Origin: Qipengyuania polymorpha | Lineage (GTDB): Bacteria > Pseudomonadota > Alphaproteobacteria > Sphingomonadales > Sphingomonadaceae | Assembly (NCBI RefSeq): GCF_019711435.1 | Contig: NZ_JAIGNK010000004.1 | Span: forward strand, 62,001-126,000 | Reading direction: 5' to 3' | DNA length: 64,000 nucleotides | Shown: positions 8,068-16,712 of the stretch, one piece after another | How positions within the stretch are numbered: the first letter of the stretch is position 1 | How the letters are laid out: every line of letters starts with the position of its first letter | Notes under the pieces: generated by a model | Database searches by the model: none | What the model was told of the DNA's origin: nothing | Seen by the model: the letters and a program-made list of their open reading frames with translations, nothing else | Translations under genes and position numbers: made by a program

Positions 8068-10059
8068 TCAGTTCCCTGGCAGCGCGAAGGCGACGAGGTG
8101 GTCGCCGGGTTTGGTTCCGACCCGTGAGTGGCCGCCTGCCGCGATGACCACATACTGGCGCCCCTGCCAGACATAGCTCATCGGGGTGGCCTGTCCGCCT
8201 GCGGGCAAGCGGCCCTTCCACAGTTCCCGCCCCGTCGCCACGTCGAAGGCGCGCAGGTAGTTGTCCATGGCAGCGCCGATGAAGACAAGGCCGCCGCCGG
8301 TGATCATGGGGCCGCCCAGCGCAGGCGTGCCGAGCTCCAGCGCGAGCCCGCCCGCCAGCTCCTCGGTCGTGCCCAATGTCCGGCGCCAGACGATGGCACC
8401 GCTGTCGAGGTCGACGCCAGCAAGAACGCCCCAGGGCGGCGGGGAGCAGGGCAGGCCGAGCGGCGACACCAGCGGATCGCGCGACATGGAATAGGGGGCG
8501 CCTTCCATTGGTGCGAATTCGTCGCTTTCGCTGATCCGGTTCGATGCCCGGGCTTCGTCCGAACCGCGGTGCAGCCGCACATATCCCGCCAGGTTGTTCA
8601 TGTTGACGACCATGAGGTTGCGTGAAGGATCGTAGGCCGTGCTTCCCCAGTTCGCACCTCCGCCCTGGAAGGGGTAGGCGAGCGTGCCCTCGAGCGAGGG
8701 AGGGGTATAGAGCCCCTCGGCCCGCAGCGATGCCAGTTTGGAGCGGCAGGCGAGCTTGTCCCAAACGGTCAGGCCGAACGCATCGTCGGGATCGAGGCGG
8801 TCGGGCACGATTGCGGGTGTCAGTGCGGGAAAGGGCTGGGTCGGCGAAAGCCGCTCGCCATTTACGCCCGCCTGGGGGACCGGTCTTTCCTCGATCGGCA
8901 GGAAAGGTTCGCCGGTCTCGCGATCGAGGACGAACACATGGCCCGTCTTGGTCACCTGCGCGACCACTTCGTGCAGCCGGCCGTCGCGCCAGACCTCGTA
9001 GAGACCAGGCTGTGCGGGCAGGTCGTAGTCCCAGACATCGTGGTGGACAGCCTGGAAATGCCAGGCGACTGTGCCGCTCTCCCCGTCGAGCGCGACGAGG
9101 CTGTTGGCGTAACGATTGTCGCCTGCGCGGTTGCCGCCGAAATAGTCCGGGCTGGGGCTGGACGTCGGGAGGAAGACGAGCCCGCGCTCCTCGTCGACCG
9201 AGATCGTCGACCAGACGTTGGCGTGATTCCCGCGGATCTCCGGCGAGGCTTCCAGCGGGTCGAATGTCCAGCGCGGCTCGCCGTCTCGCGCGTCGAACGC
9301 GAACACCGTTCCTTCGGGCGCATCGGTGCGCAGATTGTCGCTGATCGAGGTGCCGGTCACGACAATATCGCCGACGATGGCGGGCGCCGAGGTGATCTGG
9401 AATTCGCCCGGCCAGCGAAGCGTAAGCGAGGGTTCGATGCGAAGCTGTCCTTCTGTGCCGAACGCCTCGCACGGCTTGCCCGTTCGCGCGTCGAGAGCGA
9501 TGATGCGGGCATCGACCGTCCCGAGGAAGATGCGCTCTGCGCAGTCTGCGTCGCTGTCGGCTTGGTCGTCCGCCCAGTAGGACACCCCGCGACATGTGTA
9601 CTGGTTGCCCGGATAGCTTCCCGAAGGGACTTGCGGATCGAACCGCCACTTTTCCGTGCCCGTCCCGGGATCGATTGCGATGACCTGCTGGAACTGGGTG
9701 CAGTACACAAGCGCGTCGGCGACAAGGATCGGTGTTGCCTGGAAGGCGCTGTTCGCGCGGTCGCTATCGGGTCGCCCTGCGAGCGCGCCACTGCGATGTG
9801 TCCAGGCAATCCGGAGGCTGGACACATTGTCGCGGTCGATCTGGCCGGCGGCGACATAACGGTTGCCGCCCGGGTCCCCGCCATAGGCTCGCCAAGCTGT
9901 TCCAAGGTCGCCGGGATCGCTTCTCACGACCCGTGCCTCTCCCTCGATATCGAGAGTTTGCCCCAGACCGATCAGGTGCCAGAACGTCGACCCGCCGAGA
10001 AAGCTGGCGGCCACCAGCAAGAGCACTGCAAGTCCTGCAATTTTCAGGATCTTTCGCAC
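8068..10059 (-). CDS. Membrane-anchored PQQ-dependent dehydrogenase (glucose/quinate dehydrogenase type)
   Basis: About 663 residues. After one N-terminal hydrophobic segment (LKIAGLAVLLLVAASFLGG), the protein is an eight-bladed quinoprotein propeller: repeated tryptophan-docking motifs such as GTGTEKWRFDP, ANVWSTISVDEERGLVF and GRELWKGRLPAGGQ. It should oxidise a sugar, polyol or alcohol in the periplasm and pass electrons to ubiquinone. Classical membrane glucose dehydrogenases have five transmembrane helices; only one is seen here. The start is a GTG at 10057-10059, eight bases after GGGAGGAG; the open frame upstream is not protein-like. No pqq biosynthesis gene is in the window. Confidence 0.9.
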   Translation of the reverse strand: MRKILKIAGLAVLLLVAASFLGGSTFWHLIGLGQTLDIEGEARVVRSDPGDLGTAWRAYGGDPGGNRYVAAGQIDRDNVSSLRIAWTHRSGALAGRPDSDRANSAFQATPILVADALVYCTQFQQVIAIDPGTGTEKWRFDPQVPSGSYPGNQYTCRGVSYWADDQADSDADCAERIFLGTVDARIIALDARTGKPCEAFGTEGQLRIEPSLTLRWPGEFQITSAPAIVGDIVVTGTSISDNLRTDAPEGTVFAFDARDGEPRWTFDPLEASPEIRGNHANVWSTISVDEERGLVFLPTSSPSPDYFGGNRAGDNRYANSLVALDGESGTVAWHFQAVHHDVWDYDLPAQPGLYEVWRDGRLHEVVAQVTKTGHVFVLDRETGEPFLPIEERPVPQAGVNGERLSPTQPFPALTPAIVPDRLDPDDAFGLTVWDKLACRSKLASLRAEGLYTPPSLEGTLAYPFQGGGANWGSTAYDPSRNLMVVNMNNLAGYVRLHRGSDEARASNRISESDEFAPMEGAPYSMSRDPLVSPLGLPCSPPPWGVLAGVDLDSGAIVWRRTLGTTEELAGGLALELGTPALGGPMITGGGLVFIGAAMDNYLRAFDVATGRELWKGRLPAGGQATPMSYVWQGRQYVVIAAGGHSRVGTKPGDHLVAFALPGN

Positions 10060-10170
10060 TATCCCCACTCCTCCCGGATGTCCCGCCGACCCGGCTCGGC
10101 CTGCTGGTCCACGCGCCACATTGCAGCCAGTATCTGGATATTTGTAGGTCTATGCGGCAACAGCTTGCAA

Positions 10171-11172
10171 ATGAGCGAAGCGACCGATGATGTCATCACC
10201 GAAAATGCGCTCCTGTTCGGGCGTGTGCTCGACGGGCAGGGCGGCGCACGGACCATCGAGTGGGAGGAGGCCATCGACTGGCAGCCGGTGGCACCGGGCG
10301 AGGTGCTCTGGCTCCATGTCTGTCGCAACCGGCCCGGGGTGCAGGACTGGCTCGAGAACACGCTGGGGGTGCCCGAGCCGACCGCGGAGTTGCTCACCAG
10401 CGACCAGACCCGTCCCCGCGCCTTTGCCGAGGGCGAGACACTGGTCGGCACGCTGCGCGGTATCAACTTCAATCCCGGCGCGCAGCCCGAAGACATGATT
10501 TCGATGCAGATATGGTGCGATGGCAGGCGGCTCATCACCTTGCGCCGTCATCCCCTCCAGACCCCGCGCGAGGTGGTGGCAAGGCTCGACCGCGGCAGCG
10601 GCCCGCCCGATGCCGGTGCCACCATCACGCTGCTTGCAGAACTGATGATTGCGCGCATGAGCCAGTCGATCATCGACATGAACCATGTGCTCGACGAACT
10701 GGAAGACATGGACGCGGAAGAGCATGCGGACGACATGCTCAAGCGCATCTCGACCATCCGCCGCAACTGCCTTGGGCTGAAACGCCACATGGCCCCGCAG
10801 CACGAGGCGCTCGAGCAGATCAGTCGCGATGCGCCCTACTGGTTCGAGGATCACGACCGCCGCGAGATCGCCGAGAGTATCGCCCGACTGCGCCGTTATC
10901 TCGACGATATCGACATCAGCAAGGAAAGCGCGCTGGTGATGCAGGACGAATTGCGCGCCCGCAGCCTCGCATCGAGCGAGCACGCGACCTACATGCTCAC
11001 GATCGTGGCGGGCATCTTCCTGCCGCTCTCGTTCCTCACCGGCCTGCTCGGCATCAATGTCGGCGGCATGCCCGGCATGGACGACCCCGACGCCTTCTGG
11101 GCCGTGGTCGTCCTGTGCGGTTTCCTGTTCGTCGCGCTGATCGTCGTGTTCAGGCGACTACGATGGCTTTAG
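10171..11172 (+). CDS. CorA-superfamily divalent cation transporter, ZntB-like
   Basis: A 333-residue protein with a long cytoplasmic funnel domain rich in helices and two C-terminal transmembrane helices (YMLTIVAGIFLPLSFLTGLLG and AVVVLCGFLFVALIVVF). The loop between them reads GLLGINVGGMPG. CorA magnesium channels have GMN at this position, while ZntB zinc transporters have GIN, so zinc or another transition metal is more likely than magnesium. It should form a pentamer in the inner membrane. The ATG at 10171 starts the conserved sequence; the frame is open far upstream antisense to the PQQ dehydrogenase gene. Its stop lies 3 bases from the end of the convergent DUF885 gene. Confidence 0.9.
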   Translation: MSEATDDVITENALLFGRVLDGQGGARTIEWEEAIDWQPVAPGEVLWLHVCRNRPGVQDWLENTLGVPEPTAELLTSDQTRPRAFAEGETLVGTLRGINFNPGAQPEDMISMQIWCDGRRLITLRRHPLQTPREVVARLDRGSGPPDAGATITLLAELMIARMSQSIIDMNHVLDELEDMDAEEHADDMLKRISTIRRNCLGLKRHMAPQHEALEQISRDAPYWFEDHDRREIAESIARLRRYLDDIDISKESALVMQDELRARSLASSEHATYMLTIVAGIFLPLSFLTGLLGINVGGMPGMDDPDAFWAVVVLCGFLFVALIVVFRRLRWL

Positions 11173-11175
11173 GCC

Positions 11176-12957
11176 TCACCCGCCGCTGCGCTGCGAGGGG
11201 ATGAATTCCTCGCGCACGGCCTTGGCGATGAGTTCGAGCGGGATGATGCCCTGGCTCAGCAGGAAGTCGTTGAACGCCTTCTCGTTGAAGTCCGCGCCCA
11301 GCGCCAGTTCGGTCTCGACGCGCAGGTCGATGAGCTTGCGATAGCCGTAATAATAGGAGCCTGCCTGCCCCGGCATGCGAAATTCGTAGCGGTCGAGTTC
11401 CTGCTTGGTCATGCCGGGCGAGAACAGCGCTTCCTCGCGCAGCACGCGCTCGGCCTCTGCGCGGGTCATGAGGCCGAGGTTCAGCGCCGGATCGAGGAAG
11501 GCGCGGGCGGCACGCAGCAGGCGGAACTGGAGCGCGATGAACTGGCCTTCGATGGGCTCGTGCGGGAGCATCTCGGCCTCGGCATAAAGCGCCCAGCCTT
11601 CGACATTCACGCTGTTGAAGGCATAGAGCATGCGGGCAAGGCTCACGCCCTGTTCGACCAGCGCGGCGAACTGCATTTCGTGGCCCGGACGCGCCTCATG
11701 CGCGCTCAGTGTCCAGCTGGCGGCGGGGTGGTTGAAGTCGTCATAGACATTGTCGGCGCCTGCCGAAGGATTGCCCACGGTGAGCACGAAAGTGCCCTGC
11801 TCGCCGGTGTTGCCGATGAGGCGCGGCGGGCGCATGTGCGGGGCCGGCTGGGCAGCGCTTTCGGCAGCCGAGGCGACGCGCATCTGCAGCTCGCTGTCGG
11901 GAAGTGAGACGATATCGTTCTCGCGGATTTTCGCCTCCAGCTCGCGGTTCACATTGCGGTAGAATTCCTCGATTTCGTCATTGTCGATGGTCTGTTTCTT
12001 GAGGTTCGCCATGACCGAGGCCATGTCGGTTTCTTCCCAGCCATATTTCTCGGCAATCTGCGGGGCGAGCGCTTCCATCTGCGCGCGCAGTTCGTAGAAA
12101 CCGCGGCGGGCCTGACGCATCGATTCCTGGGGGTTCATGTCGATGCCGACCTGCTTGAGGCTCAGCGCATAGAGTTCTTCGGGCAGGCGCGCGGTGTCGC
12201 GGGCTTCGGGAAGCACGGTGGTGCGGGTCCACTCGCCATAGTCGGTGAGCTGGCGGTCCATCGCGTCCAGCGCTTCTTCCGCGCCCTCGATTTCGTATTT
12301 CTCGAACAATTCGCGGATGCCGGCGGTGAAGGTCGGTATTTTCTCGAGCGATTCCGCCACTTCCACGCGGTAGGGCCCCATCTTGCCCGCGCCCCGGCTG
12401 GCTTCGTAGCGGCGCTTGGCGAGTTCGGTCATCGGCTCGGTACCGGGCCAGGTGCCGGTGAAGCGTTTCAGCAATTCGAGCGCCTTGGCGCGGCGATGCT
12501 CGGCGGTCTGGTCCGAGAGCAGCTGGCCGATGGCGTAGAACATGCCCTGCGGGACTTCCGCATAATCGAGCATGTACTTTTCGTTCAGCGCGATGCCCTC
12601 ATTGTCCATCTCGAGCGAGTTGATGAGGATTTGCAGGTCCTGCCGCACGAATGGGTTGGTCTCGGTCGCAAGGGCCGCCTCGTATTCCGCAATGAGAGCC
12701 TTGGCAGCAGCGACATAGCGCGCGTTCCGGTCGAGCGACATGTCGTTGACCAGGCCATCATACTGTTCGTAGCCCGCCGAAGAGGCACCGATGGGATAGA
12801 AAGATGCCTGCAGCGCAATTGCCTTCTGCGTGTAGGCATTGCTGGTCTCGACCCAGTCGGGCGTGGCCGGCGTTTCGGCGGCATCCTGCGCCAGCAGGGG
12901 GGCGGCGGGCAGGGCGCTCGCGGCGGCAAGCGCGATGGCAGCGGCGAAAGTCTTCAT
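11176..12957 (-). CDS. Secreted DUF885-family peptidase-like protein
   Basis: A 593-residue protein with a cleavable signal peptide (MKTFAAAIALAAASALPAAPLLA). Around residue 420 it carries SAHEARPGHEMQF, the HExxxGH-type signature of DUF885, a family of predicted zinc metallopeptidases with a gluzincin-like fold. It is expected to act in the periplasm or outside the cell on peptides; no substrate can be assigned. Length and the helical N-terminal half are typical. It stands alone: 76 bases separate it from the NrsF gene upstream on the same strand. Confidence 0.9.
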   Translation of the reverse strand: MKTFAAAIALAAASALPAAPLLAQDAAETPATPDWVETSNAYTQKAIALQASFYPIGASSAGYEQYDGLVNDMSLDRNARYVAAAKALIAEYEAALATETNPFVRQDLQILINSLEMDNEGIALNEKYMLDYAEVPQGMFYAIGQLLSDQTAEHRRAKALELLKRFTGTWPGTEPMTELAKRRYEASRGAGKMGPYRVEVAESLEKIPTFTAGIRELFEKYEIEGAEEALDAMDRQLTDYGEWTRTTVLPEARDTARLPEELYALSLKQVGIDMNPQESMRQARRGFYELRAQMEALAPQIAEKYGWEETDMASVMANLKKQTIDNDEIEEFYRNVNRELEAKIRENDIVSLPDSELQMRVASAAESAAQPAPHMRPPRLIGNTGEQGTFVLTVGNPSAGADNVYDDFNHPAASWTLSAHEARPGHEMQFAALVEQGVSLARMLYAFNSVNVEGWALYAEAEMLPHEPIEGQFIALQFRLLRAARAFLDPALNLGLMTRAEAERVLREEALFSPGMTKQELDRYEFRMPGQAGSYYYGYRKLIDLRVETELALGADFNEKAFNDFLLSQGIIPLELIAKAVREEFIPSQRSGG

Positions 12958-13033
12958 GGATTCTCTCCCTCGGTATGAGGGAGGGGTGGCGCTCGGAGCC
13001 GCCTATGGCAAGCCTCCACCCGACGAAGGGCTG

Positions 13034-13675
13034 TTACCAGCGGACCAGCGGCGGCACCGCGAAGCGCCCGAGGATGCCGCACAATAGAACTGGCGCGACA
13101 TGCCAGATACCGAGATGGCCGATGTCGTCGATGGGGCAGGCGAGGCCGAAGGCGAAGCTGCCGAGCGCGCCTGCGGCAATGCCTGTATAGATCCCGGCAG
13201 CGGCGAGCGAGACCGGCGCGCCGCGCCGCAGCCAGACGATGAGCGCGCCTGCCGTCACCAGCCCGAAGGCGCTGCCCGCAAGGAAGCAGCCGAGGCCGTA
13301 CATGTCCTCCATCACCGCCGCCGCGAACCCGCCGATACCGAGCATCATCAGCGCGGTTGTGGGAAGCAAGGCGAGCATGCCCGCCGACCAGCGCGCGCCA
13401 TCATGCGTGTTGCCGACATGCGGGCTCGCCATGCGCAGGACCGCGAAGGAAGCGGCTGCACCCAGCAGCGCGAGCATACCGTTGGTGATGAAGAATACGG
13501 GCGATGCCTCGCCCGCAAGTACGCCGCGCCACAGCCCGTCGAGCAGTTCGACCAGCACCACCGTAGCGACCACGGCAAGCGCCACCAGCGCCAGCCCGCC
13601 CGAAATGCGCATGGGGCGCACCGGGTCGAGGTCATAGGAAAGCTCGTCGATGAGCGAATTATGGACCCGGTTCAT
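13034..13675 (-). CDS. NrsF-like (DUF1109) membrane anti-sigma factor
   Basis: A 213-residue protein with a short cytoplasmic N terminus (MNRVHNSLIDELSYDLDPVRPM) and six predicted transmembrane helices. Conserved-type cysteines lie in MYGLGCFLAG and FGLACPIDDIGHLGIWH. DUF1109 proteins such as Caulobacter NrsF hold a SigF-type ECF sigma factor at the membrane and release it on heavy-metal or oxidative stress. The gene starts one base after the stop of the ECF sigma gene at 13677, the usual arrangement for the pair. Confidence 0.9.
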   Translation of the reverse strand: MNRVHNSLIDELSYDLDPVRPMRISGGLALVALAVVATVVLVELLDGLWRGVLAGEASPVFFITNGMLALLGAAASFAVLRMASPHVGNTHDGARWSAGMLALLPTTALMMLGIGGFAAAVMEDMYGLGCFLAGSAFGLVTAGALIVWLRRGAPVSLAAAGIYTGIAAGALGSFAFGLACPIDDIGHLGIWHVAPVLLCGILGRFAVPPLVRW

Positions 13676-13676
13676 T

Positions 13677-14207
13677 TTAGTCAGCCTTCTCTACGAGCGC
13701 GGACAGCTTCTTCAGCCCGCGATGGATATTCACTTTGACGAGGCTTTCGCTCTGGCCGGAGCGCTGGGACGCCTCGGCAATGCTCAGCCCTTCGATTTTC
13801 ACGAGTTCGATGGCTTCGACCTGCTTTTCGGGCAGGTGGACGAAGAGCCGCTCGAGGCTCATGCGCGCCATCACGGCTTCTTCTTCGCTGTCCTCGGCGG
13901 CATCGTGGTCGCCGAGTTCGTCCTCTGCCGAGCGGTAGACCTTGCGCAAATGGTCGATCCAGCGATAGCGCGCGATGGCCGCGAGCCAGGGGTAAAAAGC
14001 CCGTTTCGGGTCCCAGGTCGCGCGCTTGTTGTGCACCGCCAGCAGCACTTCCTGCACGAGGTCGTCGAGCTGGGCAGGTGCGACGCGCTTCCGGAAATAG
14101 CGTTCGAGCCATAGCTGCACTTCGGCCAGCAGCGCGCGGTAGACGGCCCGGTCGCCCTTCTGGGCGGCGACCATCATCTGCGCCATGCTGGCTTCATCGG
14201 CTATCAT
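13677..14207 (-). CDS. ECF-family RNA polymerase sigma factor (SigF-like)
   Basis: A 176-residue sigma factor. Region 2 contains LDDLVQEVLLAVHNKR and WLAAIARYRWIDHLRK (-10 recognition); region 4 contains the helix-turn-helix EGLSIAEASQRSGQSESLVK, which reads the -35 element. An AGGAG lies seven bases before the ATG. It should be held by the membrane protein encoded just downstream and direct a small stress regulon, possibly including this operon. An acidic linker (AEDELGDHDAAEDSEEE) joins the two domains. Confidence 0.93.
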   Translation of the reverse strand: MIADEASMAQMMVAAQKGDRAVYRALLAEVQLWLERYFRKRVAPAQLDDLVQEVLLAVHNKRATWDPKRAFYPWLAAIARYRWIDHLRKVYRSAEDELGDHDAAEDSEEEAVMARMSLERLFVHLPEKQVEAIELVKIEGLSIAEASQRSGQSESLVKVNIHRGLKKLSALVEKAD

Positions 14208-14275
14208 CGAACCACTCCTGCACCGTCGTGTGCTGGACCGTCATTCGGACGCGTGGCCGGAAAGGTTACAGCGCG

Positions 14276-15238
14276 TCAGTAGGCGAAGGACTGCCCGACC
14301 ATTTCCTCGCTCATCGACCACAGCCGGTCGGCCTTGTCCTTGTCGATGGCATAGCTGCGCACGCCGCCGCCGGTGTCCTCATTGTCCTCGTCGGCAACGT
14401 GGCAATCCTCGCAATAGAGCCCGCCTGCGCCCTCCAGTTCCTCGGTCGTCGCGACCCAGCAGGTGGTCGCCGCGCCTTGCGGGATTGTCTTGAACGGCTG
14501 CGGTTCCTCGCCGCGCTCCTCGGCGGACTTGCGGATGCGCTCCATCAGGTTCTGCACATCCTCTTCGCTCATGTGGCGGCCGAGGTTGGTGTGAATGCCG
14601 CCCGGGTGCAGCGCGTAGGAGTGGATGCCGCGTTCTGCCAATCGTTCCTCAAGCCCGACCGCAAAGAGGACATTGGCGGTCTTCGACTGACCGTAGCTCA
14701 CCCATTTCTCGTAAGGGCGGCTTTCAAAATTGGGGTCGTCGAAATCGACCGGCGCGATGTGGTGGCCGCGGCTGGACAGGTTCACGATGCGCGGGCGCTC
14801 GCCCTTCTCGACCAGCGGCATGAGGAGGTTTGTCAGCAGGAAATGACCCAGATGGTTGGTGCCGAACTGCATCTCGAACCCGTCGGCGGTCTTTGCCTCG
14901 TCGCAGGCCATCACGCCCGCATTGTTGATGAGCAGGTCGATTTTCTCGAAGCGCTCGTTGGCTTCGGCCCCTGCCTTCCTCACGCTGTCAAGCGAGGCAA
15001 GGTCGCAGACCAGCGTATCGACCTTTGCTCCGGTCGCAGTGGCGAGTTCGTCGGCAGCGGCAGACAGCTTGGTCGCATCGCGGCCCGAGAGGATGATGTG
15101 CGCGCCCTTGGCTGCCATTGCGCGGGCCGTCTCCTTGCCGAGACCCGAGTATCCTCCGGTTATCAGCGCGGTGCGGCCCTTGAGGTCCCTGTCCGCCAGG
15201 ACCTCGTCTGCAGTGCTTTCAAATCCGAATTCGCTCAT
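14276..15238 (-). CDS. Short-chain dehydrogenase/reductase
   Basis: A 320-residue oxidoreductase of the retinol-dehydrogenase/protochlorophyllide-reductase-like branch. The cofactor loop TGGYSGLGK is at about residue 28, NNAG at about 105 and the catalytic YGQSK at about 190. The Arg in SGRDATKL after the second strand suggests NADP(H). The C terminus is extended by an acidic segment with cysteines (GGLYCEDCHVADEDNEDTGG). The start at 15238 opens the conserved fold; the frame is open upstream without protein-like sequence. Substrate unknown. Confidence 0.9.
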   Translation of the reverse strand: MSEFGFESTADEVLADRDLKGRTALITGGYSGLGKETARAMAAKGAHIILSGRDATKLSAAADELATATGAKVDTLVCDLASLDSVRKAGAEANERFEKIDLLINNAGVMACDEAKTADGFEMQFGTNHLGHFLLTNLLMPLVEKGERPRIVNLSSRGHHIAPVDFDDPNFESRPYEKWVSYGQSKTANVLFAVGLEERLAERGIHSYALHPGGIHTNLGRHMSEEDVQNLMERIRKSAEERGEEPQPFKTIPQGAATTCWVATTEELEGAGGLYCEDCHVADEDNEDTGGGVRSYAIDKDKADRLWSMSEEMVGQSFAY

Positions 15239-15350
15239 GTCTCGCCCTCGTGAGTTGCAAAAGAGGACGTAGCACAAAGAAAAGGGGGCGCGAGGATTTT
15301 GTCCCCGCGCCCCCGACACCCTCTCTCCCTGGTGTCTTGTCAGCCGTGCT

Positions 15351-16604
15351 TCACGCGCCCGGAGGAAGCGGATCGTCGCTCTTCGGAGCAGCCGCCTTGC
15401 GCCGCTTGGGCTTGGGCGCTGCCGGTGTGGGGCTCGCGCCTCCAAGGTCGCTGTCCATCTGGTCGAGCTTGCGCGCCGCCCAGTCGCGGCCGCCGAGCCC
15501 GAAGGCCAGCGCGCCCGCCACGGCCACGCCTGCAATCAGGATGGTCAGCGCATTGGCCGGTATCATGCCGCCGATGCCGGTGAACTGCAGGCCCATGAAG
15601 ACGAACAGGATGATGGTCGCCCAGCGCACGATGGTGGCTGCGGTCCCGTTCTCCCCGTCGCCCGAAATCAGGCGGGCAAGCAGGTTGGCGATGAAGAAGC
15701 CGAAGGCGATGATGACCGCGCCGAAGATGACGCTGCCGCCCAGTTCCAGCACCTTGTCGAGGATGCGCGTCAGTTCGGGGAAACCGAGCAGGCGCGTCGC
15801 AGCGATGGCGAAGAACAGGATGATGGCCACCTGCACCACGCGGGCGATGATGCTGGAGGCGCGCGAGCCTTCCGCCATCATGCCGCTTTCCGCCAGCGCC
15901 CGATCGACGCCAAGGCCGGGCAGCACTTCCTTCAGCACCTGCACCACGAACTTGCTGATGAGGTAGCCGATACCGAGCAGGACCGCTGCCGCGATGATGT
16001 TCGGGATGGCGTTGAAAATCAGCTGAAGCATCGAGCTGGCAGGTCCGGAGATGCTTTCGATATTGAGCGCATCCAGCGCCATGATCGACACGAAGATGAC
16101 GATGATGGCGTAGACGATCGTCGCAATGGTCTTGCTGATCGCGGTGTTGCCGGTGACATTGTCCACCCCGCCGCGATTGGCCCATTTGTCGAATTCGACC
16201 GTCTGCAGCGTCGTGGTGATGAGGTCGCGCACGATACGCGCCACCATCATGCCGATGAAGAAGATGAGGCCGGCCCCGATGAGGTTGGGCACGAACTCGA
16301 CGACGTTTTCGAGCAGGCTGTCCACGGGGCCGGCAACTGCGCCGAGACCGAGGATTTGCAGCACGATGAGAAGGCCGAACAGCCAGATGAGCAAGGATAC
16401 GATCTTGCCGAGCGATTCACCCAGCGACGTGCCGCTGCCGGTATTGCGCTGGAAGAACGAGATATTGTCCACCAGCTTGGCAAAGGCCCATTTCGCAGCC
16501 TTGGCCGCGACCCATGTCACGAGCAGCGCGACGAGGGCCAGCCCGAGTTTTTCGAGCACCTCCATCGCGACCACTTCGTCGAAACGATAATTTCCGATAC
16601 GCAT
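15351..16604 (-). CDS. CmpX-like small-conductance mechanosensitive channel-family membrane protein
   Basis: A 417-residue inner-membrane protein made mostly of repeated conserved TM-helix units of the PF05552 type: LVALLVTWVAAKAAKWAFA, FVPNLIGAGLIFFIGMMVAR, IPNIIAAAVLLGIGYLISKF and VIIAFGFFIANLLARL. The repeats show internal duplication. Such proteins are distant relatives of MscS and are proposed to respond to membrane stress. A basic, proline-rich tail (PAAPKPKRRKAAAPK) follows the last helix. The ATG at 16602-16604 is preceded by GGGAGAGG. It is divergent from the isoaspartyl peptidase gene. Confidence 0.85.
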   Translation of the reverse strand: MRIGNYRFDEVVAMEVLEKLGLALVALLVTWVAAKAAKWAFAKLVDNISFFQRNTGSGTSLGESLGKIVSLLIWLFGLLIVLQILGLGAVAGPVDSLLENVVEFVPNLIGAGLIFFIGMMVARIVRDLITTTLQTVEFDKWANRGGVDNVTGNTAISKTIATIVYAIIVIFVSIMALDALNIESISGPASSMLQLIFNAIPNIIAAAVLLGIGYLISKFVVQVLKEVLPGLGVDRALAESGMMAEGSRASSIIARVVQVAIILFFAIAATRLLGFPELTRILDKVLELGGSVIFGAVIIAFGFFIANLLARLISGDGENGTAATIVRWATIILFVFMGLQFTGIGGMIPANALTILIAGVAVAGALAFGLGGRDWAARKLDQMDSDLGGASPTPAAPKPKRRKAAAPKSDDPLPPGA

Positions 16605-16712
16605 GAAACCTCTCCCTCTTGGTTTCCGTAGCGTCGAGCTATCACTGCTGTCGGTTTTGTCCAAACAGCCGGAAGGGATGGAGTGGATAACTTTGCGTGC
16701 TATGCCAGCGGG

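Noticed and set aside
8938-10170. Long upstream extension of the ZntB-like frame
   Set aside because: It is antisense to the PQQ dehydrogenase, is not protein-like, and the conserved CorA/ZntB sequence begins at 10171.
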